A stretch of 64,000 nt of DNA from the NCBI RefSeq assembly GCF_002251295.1, contig NZ_NPJA01000033.1, positions 186,001-250,000 of the forward strand, written 5' to 3'. Each line of letters begins with the position of its first letter. The first letter of the stretch is position 1. Positions 59,126-64,000 of this stretch are shown here, piece by piece. This DNA comes from Prevotella sp. P5-50 (lineage in GTDB: Bacteria; Bacteroidota; Bacteroidia; Bacteroidales; Bacteroidaceae). The position numbers were made by a program, and so were the translations under genes. The notes beneath the pieces were generated by a model. The model was given only the letters and a program-made list of their open reading frames with translations. It did no database searches and was not told where the DNA came from.

Positions 59126-60424
59126 TCAGAACGAATAGTTCAGACCCAACGAGCAATATTCCTGGAATTGAAAATAGCCAAGTTTGTCGTCGCGCTTGCC
59201 AGAATCGTCGAAGCGAGGATAAAGGAAAAGGTTGGCTGAGATATACTTGCTCACCTGAAACCGGAATTGGTTTTCCCATTCCATCAATCCACGATGGTAA
59301 GAGGTATAATAGTAAAGACGACTCTTCCACGTCACTTGGTCGGTAATCGTCCACATCACATCACCAGTAAACTGCGAACCGAAGTCCTCCTTAGTATGGT
59401 GACCACCAAGTTTATAACGGTCCAACAAGGTATTGCGTGCTACATAGCGGAAGTTGAACGAGAGGGGCGAGAAGTTGAGCGAACCTGTCAATTTTCCATT
59501 AAGCGCCTTCAGCTTATATTCCATACCGACACCAAGGTTGAGATCGAAAGGCGACATGAAGTCGGAATAGGTAAACTCATCGTTGGATTTCAGTCCTCTA
59601 GCAAACTGCGTATAAGCCAGCAACTGCAAGGTATAATACCATTTTTTCGATGCTTGCAGTCCGAGTTTACTGGTCAGACGAAGCAGGTCGTTGTTGGCTT
59701 TAAACTTATGCAACGTATCAGAGCGAGAGGTTTGGAAACCTAATTTCATCTCCAACTTGTTTGAAAAAGTTATCTTATCCTTGTCGTTATAGTTCATCTC
59801 AAGGGTAACAGCTCCTACTGCCGAGTAGTTGCTCTCACCACCTTTATGCCAGTTGTCCGACACATAGTTTTGCAGGAATTGCAGATAGCCTTCGCCTTTA
59901 AACTTCCAGAAGTTAGGCTTCGTAACTACCAGTCCGATGGGCACAGCCTCTGGTTCTTCTGGCTGCAACTCAACTTTTCGTGTAAGATCTACCTTCTGCT
60001 TCACTTCCTTGTTGACATCCTCTCGTAGCGTTCCAGCTTTCTTCAAACGTGTCTCGTTATTCTTCACCAAGTCTGGACGCTTCATATAGAGTTGGAGCAT
60101 AGCTTTGTCAACAGCCTCTGCTACTTCGTCACCTTTCTCTCCATCAAGCGAAAACTGACGCTTCACACCTGAGTGATAGAATGTTGTAGGAGCAAAAAGG
60201 CGATAATAGCGCCCATCGGTCGATTCGCTATGCAGGCTATCGTTCACTCGCCGCACTTCTTCAAGCTGTTGCTTGAGTAATGCCAACGAGTCGGCATATT
60301 GCTTCACAATCAAAGCGGTATCGGCACTTGCCCTACCACTTTTAGTCAATCTGCGCTGGGCCATAGACTGTGTGGCAGTCAGCAGAGTAAACAATAGAAG
60401 TAACAGATACTTGTATTTCATCAT
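59126..60424 (-). CDS. DUF3078 outer-membrane protein
   Basis: A 432-residue protein. A signal peptide (KYLLLLLFTLLTATQSMAQ) is followed by a helical region (ALIVKQYADSLALLKQQLEEVRRVNDSLHS, about 35-65) and a DUF3078 barrel of about 250 residues (YLQFLQNYVSDNWHKGGESNYSAVGAVTLEMNYNDKDKITFSNKLEMKLGFQTSRSD is the family hallmark) ending in LGLNYSF. The NWHKGGESN motif is typical. DUF3078 proteins are Bacteroidetes outer-membrane proteins of unknown function. ATGs at 60424 and 60421 are equally plausible. It ends convergently toward DUF1573, each with its own terminator. Confidence 0.88.
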   Translation of the reverse strand: MMKYKYLLLLLFTLLTATQSMAQRRLTKSGRASADTALIVKQYADSLALLKQQLEEVRRVNDSLHSESTDGRYYRLFAPTTFYHSGVKRQFSLDGEKGDEVAEAVDKAMLQLYMKRPDLVKNNETRLKKAGTLREDVNKEVKQKVDLTRKVELQPEEPEAVPIGLVVTKPNFWKFKGEGYLQFLQNYVSDNWHKGGESNYSAVGAVTLEMNYNDKDKITFSNKLEMKLGFQTSRSDTLHKFKANNDLLRLTSKLGLQASKKWYYTLQLLAYTQFARGLKSNDEFTYSDFMSPFDLNLGVGMEYKLKALNGKLTGSLNFSPLSFNFRYVARNTLLDRYKLGGHHTKEDFGSQFTGDVMWTITDQVTWKSRLYYYTSYHRGLMEWENQFRFQVSKYISANLFLYPRFDDSGKRDDKLGYFQFQEYCSLGLNYSF

Positions 60425-60609
60425 TATCAAATATTTCGGATGCAAAGATACGAAATAAATCTCAAATCATATCCTAATACCCATATTTATTTCGCCATAC
60501 CGATGTTGCACACCCATAGATAGCGTTATAGATGTATCGGGAATAAGCATGGATAGTTTGACACTTGCGTTCAAAAATGAAAGAAAAACAAAATATCCTT
60601 TAGCATTTC

Positions 60610-60720
60610 GCTCACTTATTCGTACCTCTGCGACGTTGTCGCTTAGGTACTAGCGTTCGAGAATACAAAAGAAAAGAAAAGTTTTCTTTTGTATTCTGCT
60701 CACTTATTCGTACCTTTGCA
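60610..60720 (+). repeat. 88-bp promoter repeat in front of pyrG
   Basis: GCTCACTTATTCGTACC occurs at 60610 and again at 60698, exactly 88 bp apart. The first copy ends in CTCTG and the second in CTTTG. Between them lies a perfect 15-bp palindrome: GAATACAAAAGAAAA (60661-60675), loop GAAAAG, and TTTTCTTTTGTATTC (60682-60696). The second copy gives a perfect promoter: TTTG (60688-60691), 19 bp, TACCTTTG (60711-60718), 37 bp before pyrG. The rest of 60425-60609 shows no gene. Confidence 0.9.
60688..60718 (+). promoter_or_regulatory. pyrG promoter inside the repeat
   Basis: TTTG, 19-bp spacer, TACCTTTG. The -33 box is inside the right arm of the palindrome, so strand pairing of that arm would hide it. 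Confidence 0.85.
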
Positions 60721-60754
60721 CCTTGTATTAATAATTATACTTATATTATTACAT

Positions 60755-62356
60755 ATGACACACACAAAATACATTTTCGTCACGGGTGGCGTAGTATCGT
60801 CACTGGGAAAGGGCATTATCTCTTCATCAATAGGAAAGCTTTTACAAGCCCGTGGCTACAACATCACTATTCAAAAGTTTGACCCATACATCAACATCGA
60901 TCCGGGCACGCTGAATCCCTATGAACACGGAGAATGCTATGTTACGGTAGATGGTATGGAAACCGACCTCGACCTCGGACACTACGAACGGTTCACAGGC
61001 ATTCAGACTACCAAGGCCAACTCGCTGACAACAGGACGAATCTACAAAGCTGTCATCGACAAAGAGCGCCACGGAGACTATCTGGGAAAAACCATTCAGG
61101 TGGTACCACACATCACCGACGAGATTAAGAGAAACGTCAAACTGCTGGGAGAAAAGTACCACTACGATTTCGTCATCACAGAAATTGGCGGAACCATCGG
61201 CGACATCGAGAGTGCTCCATTCATGGAAGCCATCCGACAGCTGAGGTGGGAATTGGGAAAGAATGCCATCAACGTGCACCTGACCTACGTACCCTATCTG
61301 AGAGCAGCAGGGGAACTCAAAACCAAGCCAACCCAGCATTCAGTAAAAGAACTACAGAGCGTGGGCATACAGCCCGACATCCTCGTGCTCCGCACAGAGA
61401 AACATCTGAGCGATGAGATACGCCATAAAGTGGCTGCCTTCTGTAACGTCGATTACGACTGCGTCATACAGAGCGAAGACCTACCCAGCATCTATGAAGT
61501 GCCGGTCAACATGCAAAACCAAGGCATCGACACCGCCATTCTTCGCAAGATGAACATGGAGGTCGGTCCCACTCCAGAACTCGGACCATGGAAAAGTTTC
61601 CTCGACCGACGCAACAAAGCCACAAAAGAAGTACACATCGGACTGGTGGGAAAATACGACTTGCAGGATGCATACAAGAGCATTCGCGAAAGTCTCTCGC
61701 AAGCAGGAGTATATAACGACCACAAGACTGTGCTGACATTCATCAACTCGGAAGACATTACAGAAGATAATGTGGCACAAAAACTGGCAGGTCAAGACGG
61801 TATCGTCATCTGTCCGGGATTCGGCCACCGCGGCATAGAGGGCAAAATCATAGCCGCCCACTACACCCGCACACACGATATCCCCACCTTCGGCATCTGC
61901 CTCGGCATGCAGATGATGGTCATCGAATTTGCACGCAACGTGTTAGGCTATACTGATGCCAACAGCAAGGAAATGAACGAAAAGACACCACACAACGTGA
62001 TTGACATCATGGAAGAACAGAAAGACATCACCAACATGGGCGGAACCATGCGACTCGGTGCATTCGACTGCATCCTGCGTCAAGGATCACACGTCTTCAA
62101 CATCTATCAGAAAGAACACATACAGGAGCGCCACCGCCACCGCTATGAGTTCAATAGTGACTATATCAAGGAATATGAGCAAAAAGGCATGCAATGTGTA
62201 GGCCGAAACCCAGAAAGCAATCTCGTGGAGATAGTAGAAATACCAGAGCTCAAATGGTACATCGGAACACAGTTCCACCCAGAATACCAATCGACCGTGC
62301 TCCATCCACATCCGCTCTTCCTTGATTTCATAAAAACAGCAATAATAAATAAATAA
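60755..62356 (+). CDS. pyrG: CTP synthase
   Basis: A 533-residue amidotransferase converting UTP to CTP. The synthetase half starts TKYIFVTGGVVSSLGKGIISSSIGKLL (P-loop), with FDPYINIDPGTLNPYEHGECYVT; the interdomain part contains LVGKYDLQDAYKSIRESLSQAG. The glutaminase half has CPGFGHRG, the catalytic Cys in FGICLGMQMM, and the His/Glu dyad in QFHPEYQS. I start at the ATG at 60755; the 22 residues from an upstream in-frame ATG at 60689 would be translated from the promoter repeat. yidC follows 31 bp downstream, the usual Bacteroidetes order. Confidence 0.99.
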   Translation: MTHTKYIFVTGGVVSSLGKGIISSSIGKLLQARGYNITIQKFDPYINIDPGTLNPYEHGECYVTVDGMETDLDLGHYERFTGIQTTKANSLTTGRIYKAVIDKERHGDYLGKTIQVVPHITDEIKRNVKLLGEKYHYDFVITEIGGTIGDIESAPFMEAIRQLRWELGKNAINVHLTYVPYLRAAGELKTKPTQHSVKELQSVGIQPDILVLRTEKHLSDEIRHKVAAFCNVDYDCVIQSEDLPSIYEVPVNMQNQGIDTAILRKMNMEVGPTPELGPWKSFLDRRNKATKEVHIGLVGKYDLQDAYKSIRESLSQAGVYNDHKTVLTFINSEDITEDNVAQKLAGQDGIVICPGFGHRGIEGKIIAAHYTRTHDIPTFGICLGMQMMVIEFARNVLGYTDANSKEMNEKTPHNVIDIMEEQKDITNMGGTMRLGAFDCILRQGSHVFNIYQKEHIQERHRHRYEFNSDYIKEYEQKGMQCVGRNPESNLVEIVEIPELKWYIGTQFHPEYQSTVLHPHPLFLDFIKTAIINK

Positions 62357-62387
62357 AAAATAATCAGAAAGAACAAAACAACAAGAA

Positions 62388-64000
62388 ATGAACAAGAACA
62401 CCATCATCGGTTTCATCCTCATCGCAGTCGTGCTGATAGGGTTCAGTTGGTACAACAGTCCCTCGCAAGAGCAGATCGAAGCCGCACGTCAACAAGACTC
62501 CATCGCCAAAGCACTCCAGGACAAGGCTAAAAAGGCCGCTGCCCAAGAAACTATCAACAAAAAGCAACAGGAGAAGGCGCTGGCTGCCGACACTACGGCA
62601 CTCTTCTACCCTGCCCTTAACGGCAAATCAAAACAGGTTACTCTGAAAAACAACAAACTCGAACTGACACTCGACACCAAAGGTGGCGTAGTGCGCAAGG
62701 CTCGTATTCTCGGTTTCAAAGACCTCAATGGCGCTAAAGACCTCACACTCTTCGATGCCAAGGACCAAAACCTCAACTTCCTGTTTGCAGGCAAAGAGGA
62801 CAACATCGTAACTGCCGACCTCTACTTCGTTCCATCAGAACAAACTGACTCGACCGTTACCATGACAGCCACAGCCAGCAATGGCGGACAGCTCATCATG
62901 AAATACAGACTCGGCAACGACTACATGCTCCACTTCTCACTTCAAGCTCAAGGACTGGCAAAAGCCTTCGCACCTACCTATAAGGAGATGGAGATTGAAT
63001 GGACTGACCATTGCCGCCAGCACGAGAAGGGACACTCCTTTGAGAATCGCTACACCTCTATCTTCTATAAAGAGAGCAAAGGTAGCACCGACAATCTCTC
63101 CGAGTCGGGTGATAAGTCAAAAACCATTGAGGAAGAACTCGACTGGGTGGCTTTCCGCAACCAGTTCTTCAGCGTTGCTTTCATTTCTAAAGACAACTTC
63201 TCGGCTAATGCTGCACTCTCCAGCATCTCACAGGAGAAAGGCACCAACTATCTGAAACAGTTTGATGCAAAACTCAAGACTGCATTCGATCCAACAGGTG
63301 TCAAGGTCTCTGAGTTTGAAATGTATATTGGTCCCAACAATTTCCGCCTCATACAGAGTGTAGAAGCACAAAGCCAGTTTGGCAAAGACCTCGACCTCGA
63401 ACAGCTCGTCAACCTCGGATGGACACTCTTCCGCTGGATCAACCGTTGGTTCACGCTCTATGTCTTCGACTTCCTGGCAAGCCTCGGCTTCAGTATGGGT
63501 GTCGTGCTGATTCTCATCACCATCATCCTCAAGGTTATTACCTATCCTATGGTGAAGAAGAGCTACATGTCATCTGCCAAGATGCGCGTGCTCAAACCCA
63601 AACTCGAAGAGGCTACCAAGCAGTATGACAAGCCGGAAGACCAGATGAAGAAACAACAGGAGATGATGTCGCTCTACTCCAAATATGGTGTAAGCCCAAT
63701 GGGTGGATGTCTCCCCATGATTATCCAAATGCCAATCTGGATTGCCATGTTCTGGTTTGTTCCAAATGCCATTCAACTGCGTGGACAGAGCTTCCTCTGG
63801 ATGGACGATCTCTCTACCTACGACCCCATTTTTGAATGGGGCACCAATATCTGGGGTATCGGCGACCACCTCTCACTCACCTGTATTCTCTTCTGTGCCG
63901 CACAGCTCATCTACACATGGATTTCTATGCGCCAACAGCGTGACCAGATGGTTGGACAGCAGGCAGAGCAGATGAAGATGATGCAATGGATGATGTACAT
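62388..64000 (+). CDS. yidC: Membrane protein insertase YidC, 3' end outside the window
   Basis: About 537 N-terminal residues are visible and the frame is open to the last base. An N-terminal helix (MNKNTIIGFILIAVVLIGFSW) is followed by a Gln/Lys/Ala-rich linker (about 25-75), the large periplasmic beta-sandwich domain (about 80-340), and the conserved insertase region: FDFLASLGFSMGVVLILITIILKVITYPMVKKSYMSSAKMRVLKPKLEEATKQY (about 362-415), with SPMGGCLPMIIQMPIWIAMFWFV next. YidC inserts membrane proteins with or without SecYEG. It lies 31 bp after pyrG and probably shares its transcript. Confidence 0.97.
   Translation, partial: MNKNTIIGFILIAVVLIGFSWYNSPSQEQIEAARQQDSIAKALQDKAKKAAAQETINKKQQEKALAADTTALFYPALNGKSKQVTLKNNKLELTLDTKGGVVRKARILGFKDLNGAKDLTLFDAKDQNLNFLFAGKEDNIVTADLYFVPSEQTDSTVTMTATASNGGQLIMKYRLGNDYMLHFSLQAQGLAKAFAPTYKEMEIEWTDHCRQHEKGHSFENRYTSIFYKESKGSTDNLSESGDKSKTIEEELDWVAFRNQFFSVAFISKDNFSANAALSSISQEKGTNYLKQFDAKLKTAFDPTGVKVSEFEMYIGPNNFRLIQSVEAQSQFGKDLDLEQLVNLGWTLFRWINRWFTLYVFDFLASLGFSMGVVLILITIILKVITYPMVKKSYMSSAKMRVLKPKLEEATKQYDKPEDQMKKQQEMMSLYSKYGVSPMGGCLPMIIQMPIWIAMFWFVPNAIQLRGQSFLWMDDLSTYDPIFEWGTNIWGIGDHLSLTCILFCAAQLIYTWISMRQQRDQMVGQQAEQMKMMQWMMY

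Noticed and set aside
1..64000. tRNA, rRNA, riboswitch or prophage
   Set aside because: I looked for conserved tRNA arms, rRNA segments, known riboswitch cores and phage structural genes and recognised none, though small non-coding RNAs cannot be excluded by reading alone.

Overview
The window looks like a chromosomal segment of a Bacteroidales bacterium, most likely a Prevotellaceae member (Prevotella/Segatella type). The reasons are the Bacteroidetes promoter signature (TTTG, about 19-20 bp, TAnnTTTG) in front of many genes, the near absence of Shine-Dalgarno sequences, a hybrid two-component sugar sensor beside a GH32 fructan locus, Bacteroidetes-specific families (DUF3078, DUF5056, a PorE-like TPR/propeller/OmpA lipoprotein), and conserved neighbour pairs such as recF with a DUF721/DciA gene, pyrG followed by yidC, and PadR followed by a PspC protein. 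Species assignment is inference. I found no rRNA, tRNA, CRISPR array or prophage.

Layout. 1-8.4 kb: housekeeping genes (end of a probable S41 protease, 5-formyl-THF cyclo-ligase, DUF721/DciA and RecF on the minus strand, TPR membrane protein, RibH, Xth, DsbD, a small beta-barrel, Mrp/ApbC). 8.5-9.2 kb: an internally deleted insertion sequence with intact 25-bp ends. 9.3-15.2 kb: a TolC/HlyD/two-permease export operon without an ATPase gene, behind a coiled-coil protein. 15.4-18.3 kb: an ExbB/small membrane protein/ExbD/ExbD operon and an Lrp-type regulator. 18.4-20.8 kb: overlapping rsmF-like, thyA and folA. 20.9-22.6 kb: membrane protein, ECF sigma factor and DUF5056 partner. 22.8-27.5 kb: PorE-like lipoprotein, TopB and a beta-barrel. 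27.9-29 kb: alanine dehydrogenase followed by a palindromic repeat array.

29.3-39 kb is a fructan/sucrose utilisation locus: fructokinase, MFS sugar importer, secreted GH32 hydrolase, an outer-membrane receptor-like barrel and a hybrid sensor whose periplasmic part is a sugar-binding-protein domain. There is no SusC/SusD pair. 39.4-44.2 kb carries a Crp/Fnr regulator, LepA, PadR and PspC. 44.9-55.3 kb is a mixed-orientation glycosyltransferase island (three GT2, one GT14-like, four GT4-like, GtrA, hexapeptide acyltransferase), probably for cell-surface glycan assembly. 55.3-64 kb returns to core genes: two small winged-helix-like proteins, AspS, DUF1573, DUF3078, PyrG and the start of YidC.

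The least explained content is intergenic. There are four families of short, ordered repeats. (1) An 88-bp unit carrying a complete Bacteroidetes promoter is tandemly amplified in front of aspS and also lies in front of pyrG. (2) Ten 22-23-bp near-palindromes lie inside a 574-bp segment bounded by 36-bp inverted repeats, just before the glycosyltransferase island. (3) A 22-bp palindromic array follows ald. (4) An 11-bp motif is tandemly repeated at two distant sites. The periods (11, 22, 22-23, 87-89) are all close to multiples of one DNA helical turn.
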